64,000 bases of DNA from Caulobacter sp. (GCA_030683005.1 JAUXMY010000028.1:119791-183790); one strand, 5' to 3'. Numbered from the stretch's first letter, positions 1-9,616 are shown. Notes: generated by a model not told the origin, from the letters alone. A program made the numbers and translations.

Positions 1-458
1 ACGTCGCCCTTGGTCAGGGCCCAGACCGACTGGTTGGTCGGCAGGCCCGGCAGGTTCTGGCCCACCCAGCCGATGTCGGTGAAGAAGGCGTTCTGCGCGC
101 CCTCCGGCCGGAACAGCTCGACCATCGGCGAGCCCTTGGCCAGGGTCTCGCGGTAGCCCTTGAGGTAGAGATCGTCGAGGCGCGCGCCCTGCAGGCGGAT
201 CGAGCCCTTCAGGGTCGGGGTTTCAACCTGCACCCGCGGACTGGCCGCGGTGGCGGCCTCACGCGACACGATCACCGGCGCCGCCGGGACTCCCGGAGCG
301 CCGGGCGCCGTGGCGGTCTGTTCAGCGACCACCTTGGCCCGTTGTTCGGCCAGCCGCTTCTTGTTGGCCGGATCCAGCACGAGGAACTGGTAGGCCGTCA
401 GCAGGATGACGGCGATGACGACGAACACGAACGTGTTGCGGGTGTCGTTCTGTTGCAT
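1..458 (-). CDS. yidC: Membrane protein insertase YidC (partial, N-terminal part)
   Basis: Reads leftwards from an ATG at 456-458 and runs off the left edge, so only about 152 N-terminal residues are present. It begins MQQNDTRNTFVFVVIAVILL, one membrane helix directly after a short polar start, followed by a linker rich in Ala/Pro/Val and then the beginning of the periplasmic P1 beta-domain (GARLDDLYLKGYRETL). This is the normal start of a Gram-negative YidC, which inserts and folds inner-membrane proteins alone or with SecYEG. It lies 8 bp downstream of rnpA in the classical rpmH-rnpA-yidC cluster. The catalytic hydrophilic groove lies outside the window. The identification rests on the N-terminus plus synteny. 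Confidence 0.9.
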   Translation of the reverse strand, partial: MQQNDTRNTFVFVVIAVILLTAYQFLVLDPANKKRLAEQRAKVVAEQTATAPGAPGVPAAPVIVSREAATAASPRVQVETPTLKGSIRLQGARLDDLYLKGYRETLAKGSPMVELFRPEGAQNAFFTDIGWVGQNLPGLPTNQSVWALTKGD

Positions 459-466
459 GAAGCGGA

Positions 467-871
467 CTAACCGGAACGGGAGGGATCGGAGGCGGCGCCG
501 GATGGCGCAGGCACGGTGTCGGGATCGGCCGCGAGCCTTATCAGCGCGCTTTTCACATCGTCAAGGAGACGGTCCCACGGCCGGGCCGCCGTGCCGCCCC
601 GCGCGATGAACACATAATCGCTGCCGGGGACCCCGTGGAGCGGCAGCAGCGCCCGCGCCGCTTCGCGTAGCCGGCGCTTGCAGCGGTTGCGCACGACCGA
701 CCCGCCGACCCTCTTGGTGGCCGTGAAGCCGGAGCGGATCAGGGGGTCGCCGTCGGCGCGATCGCGGCGCTGGATGACCACCGCGCCGTGCGAGCGGAAA
801 CGCGCTTGAGCGGCCAGGAGAAACTCCGGCCGCTTTCGCATGCGTTCGATTGTCGGCTGTTTGTCCAGCAT
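467..871 (-). CDS. rnpA: Ribonuclease P protein component
   Basis: 134-residue basic protein, the protein subunit that with the RNase P RNA removes 5' leaders from pre-tRNAs. The diagnostic RNR segment is visible around residues 55-75 (KRVGGSVVRNRCKRRLREA), followed by DYVFIARGG. The length is slightly above the usual 110-125 residues because of a Pro/Ser/Asp-rich C-terminal tail. It lies between rpmH (49 bp upstream) and yidC, the conserved order. The start at MLDKQPTIERM is the longest; an internal Met at residue 11 would also be possible. Confidence 0.95.
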   Translation of the reverse strand: MLDKQPTIERMRKRPEFLLAAQARFRSHGAVVIQRRDRADGDPLIRSGFTATKRVGGSVVRNRCKRRLREAARALLPLHGVPGSDYVFIARGGTAARPWDRLLDDVKSALIRLAADPDTVPAPSGAASDPSRSG

Positions 872-920
872 CGTCCCGGTCCCGTCGATCAGACGCAGAT
901 GGGGACGCGCCCGGCCCGTA

Positions 921-1058
921 CTAGGCGGTCAGGCGCTTGCGGCCCTTGGCGCGGCGACGGGCGACGATCTTGGCGCCGTTCTTCGTCGACATCCGCAGCC
1001 GGAAGCCGTGACGGCGCTTGCGCACGAGACGCGAGGGCTGAAAGGTCCGCTTGCTCAC
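921..1058 (-). CDS. rpmH: 50S ribosomal protein L34
   Basis: 45-residue, extremely basic protein starting at GTG (1056-1058): [20 protein letters not shown], ending [13 protein letters not shown]. This is the full length and nearly invariant sequence of bacterial L34, a component of the large ribosomal subunit. It heads the rpmH-rnpA-yidC cluster. A good promoter lies 64 bp or more upstream. Confidence 0.97.
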   Translation of the reverse strand: MSKRTFQPSRLVRKRRHGFRLRMSTKNGAKIVARRRAKGRKRLTA

Positions 1059-1121
1059 GGGATAGCTCCGAATTCTAAAGGTCTAGGCGCGCCAGGCGGG
1101 GCCCGTCGCGGTGAGCGGGGG

Positions 1122-1150
1122 GAGATACGGGAAGGGGGGAGGTGAGTCAA
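1122..1150 (-). promoter_or_regulatory. Predicted sigma-70-type promoter for rpmH-rnpA-yidC
   Basis: Reading on the minus strand, TTGACT at 1150-1145 is followed after 17 bp by TATCTC at 1127-1122, about 64 bp before the rpmH start codon. It sits between rpmH and the end of the quinone oxidoreductase gene. It is inferred from the motif only. Confidence 0.5.
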
Positions 1151-1159
1151 CCCAAGCCC

Positions 1160-2143
1160 TTACAGATCCGGCCGGATGATCGCCTTGCCGACCACCTTGC
1201 GGTCGGCCAGCAGATCGAAGGCCTCGCGCCACTGGTCCAACGGCAACTCGGCGTGGACGCGGGGTCTGATCACGCCCTCGTCGGCCATGCGCCAGACCGC
1301 CTCGGCGTTCTCGCGGCCGCGCTCGGGGAACTGGCGGCCGTATTCGCCGGCCCGCACGCCCATCACCGAGAAGCCCTTGATCAGCGGCATGTTGACCGAG
1401 ACGGTCGGGATGCGGCCCGAGGTGAAGCCGATGACCAGCAGCCGGCCGTCGAAGGCGATGCAGCGCACGCTCTCGTCGAAGATGTCCCCGCCGACCGGGT
1501 CGTAGATGACATCCGCCCCGCGCCCGCCGGTGATCGCCTTGACCCTTTCGCGGAAGCCGCCGGTGACGTTGACGATAGCGTCGGGCGCGTACTCCGCCGC
1601 GACAATGGCCAGCTTCTCGTCGGAGGCCGAGGCGGCGATGACCCGGCAGCCCAGCGCCTTGGCCAGATCCACGCAGGCCAGACCCACGCCGCCCGCCGCG
1701 CCATGGACCAGCACCCACTCGCCCGGCTCGACGCGGGCCCGCCGGACCAGCGCGACATAGGCGGTCAGGTAGGCCGCGCCATAGGCCGCGGCCTGGGCGA
1801 AGCTGAGCCGCTGCGGCTTGGGCCTCAGCGCGCGGGGATCCATCACCGCATACTCGGCGAACCCGCCGGTCTTGGCCCCGCCGACCACCGCGTCGCCGAC
1901 GCTCCAGCCGGTCACGCCGTCGCCCAGGGCCGCGATCTCGCCCGACAGGTCCAAGCCCGGGGTGAACGGCAGCGGCGGCTTGAACTGGTACTCGCCCTTC
2001 GTCATCAGCAGGTCGGGGAAGTTGACGCTGGCGGCGCGCACGCGGACCAGGACCTGGCCGGGTCCGGGTGTCGGGGTCGGAACCTCACGGATATGAGTCC
2101 CGGCGTAGAACTCGCCCAGTTCTTCGACGACCAGCGCGCGCAT
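1160..2143 (-). CDS. NADPH:quinone oxidoreductase family protein (zinc-less MDR)
   Basis: 327-residue medium-chain dehydrogenase/reductase. It has an N-terminal GroES-like domain (VPTPTPGPGQVLVRVRAASVNFPDLL) and a Rossmann domain with the nucleotide-binding loop VHGAAGGVGLACVDLAKALG. Conserved downstream blocks are GGRGADVIYDPVGGD and GRLLVIGFTSG. The catalytic-zinc cysteine/histidine set of alcohol dehydrogenases is absent, as in the quinone oxidoreductase branch (QorA/QOR2). It is expected to use NADPH to reduce quinones or enones in the cytoplasm; the real substrate cannot be read from the sequence. The start is set at MRALVVEE because GGGAG lies 9 bp upstream; an in-frame extension of 18 residues is possible but lacks such a site. 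Confidence 0.85.
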   Translation of the reverse strand: MRALVVEELGEFYAGTHIREVPTPTPGPGQVLVRVRAASVNFPDLLMTKGEYQFKPPLPFTPGLDLSGEIAALGDGVTGWSVGDAVVGGAKTGGFAEYAVMDPRALRPKPQRLSFAQAAAYGAAYLTAYVALVRRARVEPGEWVLVHGAAGGVGLACVDLAKALGCRVIAASASDEKLAIVAAEYAPDAIVNVTGGFRERVKAITGGRGADVIYDPVGGDIFDESVRCIAFDGRLLVIGFTSGRIPTVSVNMPLIKGFSVMGVRAGEYGRQFPERGRENAEAVWRMADEGVIRPRVHAELPLDQWREAFDLLADRKVVGKAIIRPDL

Positions 2144-2221
2144 GTCTTCACTCCCGTTGCCACGCCGAGTCTGAATCGGTTCCGCCGCGGGAGTCACCCT
2201 GCAAACGTCAGATCGGGGCCG

Positions 2222-3262
2222 TCATCCTCGCCCCAGCCGACCGACCGCCCAGGCCGCCGCGTCCCGGACCACTTCGGAGGGGTCCTCCAGCCGCGCCGCG
2301 GCGCTGGCCCGCAACCCGGCATCCCCGCTGTTGCCGACAGCGTAGAGGACGTTGCGCACGAACTGGTCGCGGCCGATGCGGCGGATGGGGCTGCGGCGGA
2401 ACAGGGCGAGGAAGCCGGCCTCGTCGAGCGCCGCCAGTGACGCCAGCGACGGCGAGCGCAGCTCGTCGCGCGCCTGCAGCTGGGCCTGGCGGGATTGTTC
2501 AGCGAACTTGTTCCACGGGCAGACGGCCAGGCAGTCGTCGCAGCCGTAGATGCGGTTGCCCATGGCGGCGCGGAACTCCTCCGGCACGGGTCCCTGATGC
2601 TCGATGGTCAGGTAGGAGATGCAGCGTCGCGCATCGAGCCGGTAGGGGGCCGGGAAGGCGTTTGTCGGGCAGATGTCGAGGCAGGCGCTGCAGGAGCCGC
2701 AGCGGTCGATCTCCGGCGCGTCCGGTTCGATCTCGACCGAAGCCAGCACCGAGCCGAGGAACAGCCAGCTCCCCAGCTCCCGGGAGACCAGGTTGGTGTG
2801 CTTGCCCTGCCAGCCCAGACCCGCCCGCTGGGCCAACGGCTTTTCCATCAAGGGGGCGGTGTCGACGAACACCTTCACCTCGCCGCCGAATTTCGCCTTC
2901 ATCCAGCCGGCGAGGTTCTTGAGCTTGCCCTTGACCAGCGGGTGATAGTCGTCGCCCTGGGCATAGGCGGAGATGGCGGCCCGGGAGCGGTCCTTCAGGG
3001 CCTCGAGGGGGTCCGTGTCGGGGCCGTAGTTCATGCCCAGCAGAACGGCGGACTTCGCCTCCGGCCACATGCCGGTGGGGTGGGCGCGCCGCTCGCGCGT
3101 CTCCGCCATCCAGCCCATCTGGCCGTGCAGACCTTCGGCGACGAAGGCGCGCAGGCGCTCGCCCGCCGGCCAGGGATCAGAAGCGGAGGCGAAGCCGACC
3201 ACATCGAAGCCCAGGCGCCGGGCCCGGTCGATGATCCGCGGTTTCGGGTCGTCAGAAATCAA
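2222..3262 (-). CDS. queG: Epoxyqueuosine reductase QueG
   Basis: 346 residues. It catalyses the last step of queuosine synthesis, reduction of epoxyqueuosine to queuosine in tRNA with GUN anticodons, using a cobalamin cofactor and two [4Fe-4S] clusters. Both cluster motifs are visible: CGSCSACLDICP near residue 189 and CDDCLAVCP near 242. The N-terminal cobalamin-binding part includes YHPLVKGKLKNL and GKHTNLVSRELGSW. The C-terminal HEAT-like repeat region (VVRDAAAWAVGRLG) is also present. The start overlaps the end of the glutathione transferase gene by 11 bp, suggesting co-translation. Confidence 0.95.
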   Translation of the reverse strand: MISDDPKPRIIDRARRLGFDVVGFASASDPWPAGERLRAFVAEGLHGQMGWMAETRERRAHPTGMWPEAKSAVLLGMNYGPDTDPLEALKDRSRAAISAYAQGDDYHPLVKGKLKNLAGWMKAKFGGEVKVFVDTAPLMEKPLAQRAGLGWQGKHTNLVSRELGSWLFLGSVLASVEIEPDAPEIDRCGSCSACLDICPTNAFPAPYRLDARRCISYLTIEHQGPVPEEFRAAMGNRIYGCDDCLAVCPWNKFAEQSRQAQLQARDELRSPSLASLAALDEAGFLALFRRSPIRRIGRDQFVRNVLYAVGNSGDAGLRASAAARLEDPSEVVRDAAAWAVGRLGRG

Positions 3263-3938
3263 GGTCGTGATAGTGCGGCGCCGGCGCCAGACCCGGCCAG
3301 CGGTCGGCCAGGAGCGGGCGGAAGCAGGGACGGGACTTGATCTTCATGTACCACGTCCGGGCCGCCGGCACGTCGTTCCAGGGCACGTCGCCGAAATAGT
3401 CTATGACCGACAGGTGCGCCGCCGCCGCCATATCGGCCAGCGAGATGCGCCGGCCGGCCAGCCAGTCTCGGGTGGTCAGCAAGAGCTCGATATACTTGAG
3501 GTGATGGCGCAGCGCCTCGCGGCCGGCGCGGATGTTGGCCAGGGCCGGGGCGCCCAGGCCCAGCAGCCGCTTTTCCATCTTCTCATGCAGCAGGAAGCCG
3601 GAGACCTCGGAGTCGAACTTGCGGTCGAACCACTGCAGAAGGCGGCGGGCCTCGGCGCGCTCGGCCGGGTCGCGGCCCAGCAGCGGCGGCTCGGGGTTCT
3701 GCTCCTCGAGGTGCTCCAGGATGGCGCGGGTCTCGCAGATGACCACCTCGCCCGCGGCGGAGCGCTCGATCAGCACCGGCGGCACACCCGAGGGGTTGAG
3801 CGCCGCGAAATCCTCCGGCTGCTCCCACCAGCGGACCTGCACCTCGGTGAACGACAGGCGCTTCTCGCCCAGCGCCAGCCTAACCTGCCGCGAGGCAGGG
3901 TCGAGCGGAAAGTGGTGCAGGGTGCGTTCGACGCTCAT
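3252..3938 (-). CDS. Glutathione S-transferase family protein
   Basis: 228-residue cytosolic GST: N-terminal thioredoxin-like domain with the glutathione-binding segment NPSGVPPVL and CETRAILEHLEE, then an all-helical C-terminal domain with ISLADMAAAAHLSVIDY (the usual ...ADxxxA... N-capping motif). The early serine of PLDPASRQVR could serve as the glutathione-activating residue, but this is inference. It is upstream of and overlaps queG; this pairing is common in the Caulobacterales and could reflect operon convenience rather than shared function. Substrate unknown. Confidence 0.85.
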   Translation of the reverse strand: MSVERTLHHFPLDPASRQVRLALGEKRLSFTEVQVRWWEQPEDFAALNPSGVPPVLIERSAAGEVVICETRAILEHLEEQNPEPPLLGRDPAERAEARRLLQWFDRKFDSEVSGFLLHEKMEKRLLGLGAPALANIRAGREALRHHLKYIELLLTTRDWLAGRRISLADMAAAAHLSVIDYFGDVPWNDVPAARTWYMKIKSRPCFRPLLADRWPGLAPAPHYHDLDF

Positions 3939-4059
3939 GGCGGGTCCGGTGATTCAGGCGCGCAGCTAGAGCACGGTCGCGTTAAGGGCGCGTTTACCGC
4001 GCCTGGGGGCGCGTCCGGTGGAGGCGCGCGCGGCTCCGCCGTCCGGGCGCAGGGTCACT

Positions 4060-4992
4060 CTAATGCGTGGTCTCGGCGAAGGCTCCGCCGTGGGGCTCGG
4101 CCCGGCCGCGCGGGTCGGGGTGGATGATGATATCCGCCGTCGGAAAGGCGGTCAGAACCCGGTTCTCGGCGGCGACCATGGCGTCGTGCGCCGCGACCAG
4201 CGTCAGGCCCGGATCGAGGTCGGCATGCATCTGGATATGGATGTAGGGCCCCGAGGCGCGGGTTCGCAGCTGGTGCACGCCCTTGATGGCCGGATCCTCT
4301 GTCATCAGCGCGACGATGCGCTGGCGAGCGTCGTCGTCGAGCTCGTGGTCCATCAGCTGGCCCGCCGCCTCGCGGAACACGCCGATGGCGCCCCAGACCA
4401 GCCAGGCGGCGACGACCAGGCCGGCGGCGGCGTCCAGCCAGTAGAGGCCCAGCAGGCTGGCGCCGGCGATGCCGAGGATCGCGGCGACGTTGGAGGCGAG
4501 GTCGGCGGCGTAGTGGGCCCGGTCGCCATGCACGGCCACGGAGCTGGCCTGCTTCAGCGCCCGGCTCTGGGCGGCGACCAGCGCAAGGGTCAGGCCGATG
4601 GACAAGGCCATCACGGCCATCGCCCAGCCGCCGGCCTGGATCGGCCGGGGGTCCATCAGTCCGGCGATCGCCTCGCGCCCGACCAGGGCGGCGGAGGCGA
4701 AAACGAGGCCGCCCTGCATCAGGCTGGCGAAGGCCTCGGCCTTGCCATGGCCGAAGCGGTGCTCGGCGTCGGGCGGACTGGCGGCGAAGCGTACCGCGAA
4801 CAGGGTGATCAGCGAGGCCAGCAGATCCAGCCCGGAGTCGGCCAGCGAGGCCAGCACCGCCACCGAGCCGCTGGCCAGCCAGGCCGCCGTCTTGGCCGCC
4901 ACCAGCACCAGCGCCACGCTGACCGACAGCTGCGTTACCCTGCGGGTGACCGCGGTGGCCTGGGCGAGGGTAAGGGGGGCGGAAGCCGTCAT
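4060..4992 (-). CDS. Cation diffusion facilitator, FieF-like metal efflux transporter
   Basis: 310 residues with about six membrane helices and a cytoplasmic C-terminal domain. The transport-site ligands of FieF/YiiP are present: DSGLD in TM2 (D..xxx..D) and HYAAD in TM5 (H..xxx..D). The GHGKAEAFASL linker after TM2 is the family signature. The C-terminal domain carries the conserved His-containing segments HQLRTRASGPYIHIQMHADLD and HDAMVAAE. It is predicted to export Zn(II) and/or Fe(II) in exchange for protons across the inner membrane. A monocistronic gene between GST-queG and gltBD. Confidence 0.9.
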   Translation of the reverse strand: MTASAPLTLAQATAVTRRVTQLSVSVALVLVAAKTAAWLASGSVAVLASLADSGLDLLASLITLFAVRFAASPPDAEHRFGHGKAEAFASLMQGGLVFASAALVGREAIAGLMDPRPIQAGGWAMAVMALSIGLTLALVAAQSRALKQASSVAVHGDRAHYAADLASNVAAILGIAGASLLGLYWLDAAAGLVVAAWLVWGAIGVFREAAGQLMDHELDDDARQRIVALMTEDPAIKGVHQLRTRASGPYIHIQMHADLDPGLTLVAAHDAMVAAENRVLTAFPTADIIIHPDPRGRAEPHGGAFAETTH

Positions 4993-5072
4993 CGCGAGAG
5001 TTTAGCGGGCCGCATCGCGCCGCCCCAGCGCGAACGACTCGCTTCTTCCGCGTGCGCGCCACGGTCCCGGGA

Positions 5073-8000
5073 TTACGCCCGCTCGAACGCCGCCTCCTCC
5101 GCCGCCAGCGGCTCGTCGATGCGGCCGACCATCTCCTTGGGGCAGATCTGCCAGAAATGGCCGCGCATGCGGTCCCAGTCGTTCAGCAGACTCTCGGCGA
5201 AGGCGGAGCCGGTCTCGCGGGCATGCTCGCGGACCAAGCGCCTGAGCTGATCCTCCCAGTGCGGAGAGGCCAGGCGCTGGATAACGACGCTGTCGGGATT
5301 GACCTGGGCCTCGAAGCGATCGGCGAGGTCCAGGACATAGGCCATGCCGCCGGTCATGCCGGCCGCGAAGTTGCCGCCCACGGGCCCCAGGATCACCGCG
5401 ACGCCGCCGGTCATGTACTCCAGCCCGTTGGCGCCGCAGCCCTCGACCACGGTCACGGCGCCGGAGTTGCGCACCGCGAAGCGCTCGCCCGCCTGGCCGG
5501 CGGCGAACAGCTTGCCGTCCGTCGCGCCGTACAGACAGGTGTTGCCGATGATGGCGTTGCTCTCCGGCGCCAGCAGATGCGGCGAAGGCTTCACCACGAT
5601 GGTCGCCCCCGACAGCCCCTTGCCGACATAGTCGTTGGCCTCGCCGGTCAGGACGATACGCAGGCCACGGACGGAGAAGGCCCCAAGGCTCTGGCCGGCC
5701 GAGCCCTTCAGCTCGACGGTCAGGTGGCCGGACGGCAAGGCGCTCATGCCGAACTTGCGGGTGATATGGCTGGAGACCCGCGCGCCGATGGCCCGGGCGG
5801 TGTTCCGCACCGTGTAGGTCAGCTGCATCTTCTCGCCGCGCTGCAGGAAAGGGGCGGCGTCGCGGACGATCTGGGCGTCGAGCGTGTCGGGCACCTCGTT
5901 GCGGCCCTCGACGGTGCAGTAAGGCTTGTTCTGGCCGGGATCGGCGCGGACCAGCAGCGGGTTGAGGTCGAGGTCGTCGAGGTGCTCGCCGCCTCTTGAG
6001 ACCTGGGTCAGCAGATCGGTGCGGCCGACGATATCCTGCAGCGAGCGGAAGCCGAGAGCGCTCAGGATCTCGCGCACTTCCTCGGCGATGAAGGTGAACA
6101 GGCTCACCACCTTGTCCGGCGTGCCGGTAAAGCGGGCGCGCAGGGCCTCGTCCTGGGTGCAGACTCCCACCGGGCAGGTGTTGGAGTGGCACTGGCGCAC
6201 CATGATGCAGCCCATGGCGATCAGGCTGGCGGTGCCGATGCCGAACTCCTCGGCGCCCAGCATGGCGGCGATGACCACGTCGCGACCGGTGCGGATGCCG
6301 CCGTCCGTCCGTAGGCGGACGGAATGGCGCAGATTGTTCAGCGTCAGGACCTGATTGGCCTCCGACAGGCCCATCTCCCAGGGCGATCCGGCGTATTTGA
6401 TCGAGGTCTGCGGGCTGGCGCCGGTGCCGCCGACGTTGCCGGAGATCAGGATGGTGTCGGCTTTCGCCTTGGCCACCCCGGCGGCGATGGCGCCGATGCC
6501 GGTCATCGAGACCAGCTTCACCGTCACCCGGGCGTCGGGGTTGATCTGCTTCAGGTCGTAGATGAGCTGGGCCAGGTCCTCGATCGAATAGATGTCGTGG
6601 TGCGGCGGCGGGCTGATCAGCATCACCCCGGGCGTGGCGTGGCGCAGCCGGGCGATCATCTCGGTGACCTTGAAGCCGGGCAGCTGGCCACCCTCCCCGG
6701 GCTTGGCGCCCTGGGCGACCTTGATCTCGATCTCGCGGCACTCGTTCAGGTATTCGGCGGTGACGCCGAACCGGCCCGAGGCGATCTGCTTGACGGCGCT
6801 GTTGGGGTTGTCGCCGTTGGGCAGCGGGCGGTAGCGGGCGCGGTCCTCGCCGCCCTCGCCGCTGACGCTCTTGGCCCCGATGCGGTTCATGGCGATGTTC
6901 AGGGCGCCGTGGGCCTCGGGGCTGAGGGCGCCGAGACTCATGCCGGGCGTCAGGAAGCGCTTGCGGATCTCATTGACGCTCTCGACCTCGTCGGCGCTGA
7001 TCGGCGCGCGGTCGCTGCGCCATTCCAGCAGGTCGCGCAGCTGGATCTGCGGCAGCTGGCCCATGCCCTCGGAGAAGCGCTTGTAGCTCCCGTAGTCGCC
7101 GGTGTTGCAGGCGTGCTGCAGCGTATGCATCAGCCGGGCGTCGAAGGCGTGCGCCTCGCCCTTGCGGCGGGCCTTGTAGAAGCCGCCGACCGGCAGGGCG
7201 ACGAAGGCCGGGTCCCAGGCGCGGCGATGCAGCTCGACGGCGCGGCTCTCGAGACCGGCCAGGCCGATGCCGGAGATACGCGACGGCATGCCCGGGAAGA
7301 ACTCGGCCACCAGCGACCGGCTCAGGCCCACGGCCTCGAAGTTGTAGCCGCCGCGGTAGGACGAGATCACCGCGATGCCCATCTTGGAGATGATCTTGAG
7401 CAGGCCCTGCTCGATCGAGGTCTTGTAGTTGACGCAGACCTCGCGCAGCGACGCCTCGCCCAGCAGGCCGCGATCAAGGCGGTCCTGGAAGCTCTCCTGC
7501 GCCAGCCAGGCATTGACGGCCGTGGCCCCGACCCCGACCAGCACCGCGAAATAGTGGGTGTCCATACACTCGGCCGAGCGCACGATGATCGAGACGTAGG
7601 ACCGCAGGCCCTTGCCGACCAGGTGGGCGTGAACGCCGCCGGTGGCGAGGATCATCGGCATGGCGACGCGGTCGGGCGCGATGGCCTCGTCGGTCAGGAC
7701 GATGGTCGAGCAGCCGCGCAGGGCGGCGTCCTCGGCCTCGGCCCGGATGCGGTCGAGGTTGGCGCGCAGGGCGTCGCCGGGGCGGGCCTCCGCCGCCGGG
7801 ATCGGCATGGTGCAGTCGATGACGGAGAGGTTCCGGTCGCCGATGTAGGCGAGGATGCGCTCGTACATGCCGGTGGTCAGCACCGGGCTCTCGGCGACAT
7901 AGACGTCAGTCTGGGCCTCGTCCTCGGCCAGGATGTTGCCGAGGTTCTTGAAGCGGGTCTTCAGGCTCATCACCCCGGTCTCGCGGAGCGGGTCGATGGG

Positions 8001-9611
8001 CGGATTGGTCACCTGGCTGAAGTTCTGGCGGAAGAAGTGGCTGAGCGGACGGTAGCCGTCGCTGAGCACGGCCAGCGGCGTGTCATCGCCCATCGAGCCG
8101 ATGGCTTCCTTGCCGTCCTCGACCATGGGGGCCAGGACCATTTCGAGGTCCTCGAGCGTCATGCCGGCGGCGGCCTGGCGGCGGACAAGGTCCTCGCCGG
8201 CGAGGCGGCGCGGCTCGGGGCCCGGGCCGATCGTGGCCTCCAGGTCGACCATGTTCCCCAGCCATTCGGTGTAGGGGTGCTGGGCGGCGAGCCGGTCGAC
8301 GATGGCCTCCTCGTCGTAGAGCCGGCCTTCGACCAGGTCGATGGCGATCATCCGGCCGGGCGAAATGTTCAGCTTGCGGACGATTCGGCTCTCGGCGACG
8401 CCGCACATGCCCGCTTCCGAGCCCATGATGACCAGGCCGTCGTCGGTGTAGGCGACCCGCAGCGGGCGCAGGCCGTTGCGGTCCTTGCCGGCCACCACCC
8501 AGCGGCCGTCTGTGGCGCAGATGGCGGCCGGGCCGTCCCAGGGCTCCATGACGGCGTTGCAGTAGCTGTAGAGGGCCCGGTGCTCGGGCTTCATCTGGGC
8601 GTCAGTCTTGGTGGCCCAGGCTTCGGGTATCAGCAGGGCCTTGGCCATCGGCGCGTCGCGACCGGCGCGGACGAGGATCTCGAAGGTGTTGTCCAGCGCC
8701 GCCGAGTCCGAGCCGCTGGGCTGGATGACCGGCTTCACGTCCTCGCCGAACTCGCCGAACGCCTGGGCGGCCATGCGGATCTCATGGCTCTTCATCCAGT
8801 TGGCGTTGCCCTTGAAGGTGTTGATCTCGCCGTTGTGGGCCAGCATCCGGAACGGCTGGGCCAGCCGCCATTGGGGGAAGGTGTTGGTCGAGTAGCGCTG
8901 GTGGAAGATGGCCGTCGCCGCCGCGAACCGCTCGTCCTGCAGGTCGGGGTAGAAGGTGTCGATGCTCTCGGCCAGGAACATGCCCTTGTAGATCAGCGAC
9001 CGGGCCGACAGGGAGCAGATGTAGAACTCGTTGATCGCCGAGGCGGCGACGCGCTTTTCGATGCGCTTGCGGCACAGGTAGAGGGCGCGCTCCAGCGCCT
9101 CCCCCTCCATCCCGGGCGGCGGAGAGAGCATGATCTGCTCGATCTCGGGCCTCGTCGCGTTGGCCTTCTCGCCGATCACCGAGGTGTTCACCGGCACCTG
9201 CCGCCAGCCGTAGATGTAGAAGCCGAAGCGCAGGGCCTCGGCCTCGACGATGGTGCGGGCCGCCTCCTGGGCGCCCAGGTCGGTGCGCGGCAGGAAGACC
9301 TGGCCCACGGCGATCGGCCCCGGGCGCAGCTTGTGGCCGGTGTTCTTCACCTGGTGGACGAAGAAGTCCTGGGGGACAGACAGCAGGATGCCGGCCCCGT
9401 CGCCGGTCTTGCCGTCGGCGTCCACCGCCCCCCGGTGCCAGACGGCCTTCAGGGCCTTGATGGCCAGTTCGACCACCTCACGGCGCGGCTGGCCGTCGAT
9501 GGCGCAGACCAGGCCGACGCCGCAGTTGTCGCGCTCGCTGGCCGGGTCGTAGGCGTGGCCGTCGATCAGCAGCTTGCGGTTGGCGAGGTAGCGGTCGAGT
9601 TCGAGGCTCAT
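5073..9611 (-). CDS. gltB: Glutamate synthase (NADPH) large subunit
   Basis: 1512 residues, normal for the alpha subunit. The N-terminal Ntn glutamine amidotransferase starts after a 29-residue propeptide: the mature nucleophile would be Cys30 in ERDNCGVG. The central FMN-binding synthase domain has PGEGGQLPGFKV and the 3Fe-4S cluster cysteines in CIMVRQCHSNTCPVGVC. A C-terminal GXGXG beta-helix domain follows (GANGLEYMTGG, GGNFAAGMTGGMAYV). It transfers glutamine amide nitrogen to 2-oxoglutarate, giving two glutamates, with electrons delivered by GltD. It is the second gene of gltD-gltB, 5 bp after gltD. The reading frame stays open 140 codons further upstream, but that part is antisense-type shadow over gltD; the ATG at 9609-9611 matches the family start. 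Confidence 0.97.
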   Translation of the reverse strand: MSLELDRYLANRKLLIDGHAYDPASERDNCGVGLVCAIDGQPRREVVELAIKALKAVWHRGAVDADGKTGDGAGILLSVPQDFFVHQVKNTGHKLRPGPIAVGQVFLPRTDLGAQEAARTIVEAEALRFGFYIYGWRQVPVNTSVIGEKANATRPEIEQIMLSPPPGMEGEALERALYLCRKRIEKRVAASAINEFYICSLSARSLIYKGMFLAESIDTFYPDLQDERFAAATAIFHQRYSTNTFPQWRLAQPFRMLAHNGEINTFKGNANWMKSHEIRMAAQAFGEFGEDVKPVIQPSGSDSAALDNTFEILVRAGRDAPMAKALLIPEAWATKTDAQMKPEHRALYSYCNAVMEPWDGPAAICATDGRWVVAGKDRNGLRPLRVAYTDDGLVIMGSEAGMCGVAESRIVRKLNISPGRMIAIDLVEGRLYDEEAIVDRLAAQHPYTEWLGNMVDLEATIGPGPEPRRLAGEDLVRRQAAAGMTLEDLEMVLAPMVEDGKEAIGSMGDDTPLAVLSDGYRPLSHFFRQNFSQVTNPPIDPLRETGVMSLKTRFKNLGNILAEDEAQTDVYVAESPVLTTGMYERILAYIGDRNLSVIDCTMPIPAAEARPGDALRANLDRIRAEAEDAALRGCSTIVLTDEAIAPDRVAMPMILATGGVHAHLVGKGLRSYVSIIVRSAECMDTHYFAVLVGVGATAVNAWLAQESFQDRLDRGLLGEASLREVCVNYKTSIEQGLLKIISKMGIAVISSYRGGYNFEAVGLSRSLVAEFFPGMPSRISGIGLAGLESRAVELHRRAWDPAFVALPVGGFYKARRKGEAHAFDARLMHTLQHACNTGDYGSYKRFSEGMGQLPQIQLRDLLEWRSDRAPISADEVESVNEIRKRFLTPGMSLGALSPEAHGALNIAMNRIGAKSVSGEGGEDRARYRPLPNGDNPNSAVKQIASGRFGVTAEYLNECREIEIKVAQGAKPGEGGQLPGFKVTEMIARLRHATPGVMLISPPPHHDIYSIEDLAQLIYDLKQINPDARVTVKLVSMTGIGAIAAGVAKAKADTILISGNVGGTGASPQTSIKYAGSPWEMGLSEANQVLTLNNLRHSVRLRTDGGIRTGRDVVIAAMLGAEEFGIGTASLIAMGCIMVRQCHSNTCPVGVCTQDEALRARFTGTPDKVVSLFTFIAEEVREILSALGFRSLQDIVGRTDLLTQVSRGGEHLDDLDLNPLLVRADPGQNKPYCTVEGRNEVPDTLDAQIVRDAAPFLQRGEKMQLTYTVRNTARAIGARVSSHITRKFGMSALPSGHLTVELKGSAGQSLGAFSVRGLRIVLTGEANDYVGKGLSGATIVVKPSPHLLAPESNAIIGNTCLYGATDGKLFAAGQAGERFAVRNSGAVTVVEGCGANGLEYMTGGVAVILGPVGGNFAAGMTGGMAYVLDLADRFEAQVNPDSVVIQRLASPHWEDQLRRLVREHARETGSAFAESLLNDWDRMRGHFWQICPKEMVGRIDEPLAAEEAAFERA

Positions 9612-9616
9612 GGCGG

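Noticed and set aside
3982..3996. CtrA-like box TTAA-N7-TTTA upstream of the GST gene
   Set aside because: One mismatch to TTAA-N7-TTAA and no supporting promoter elements; reported only as a possibility.
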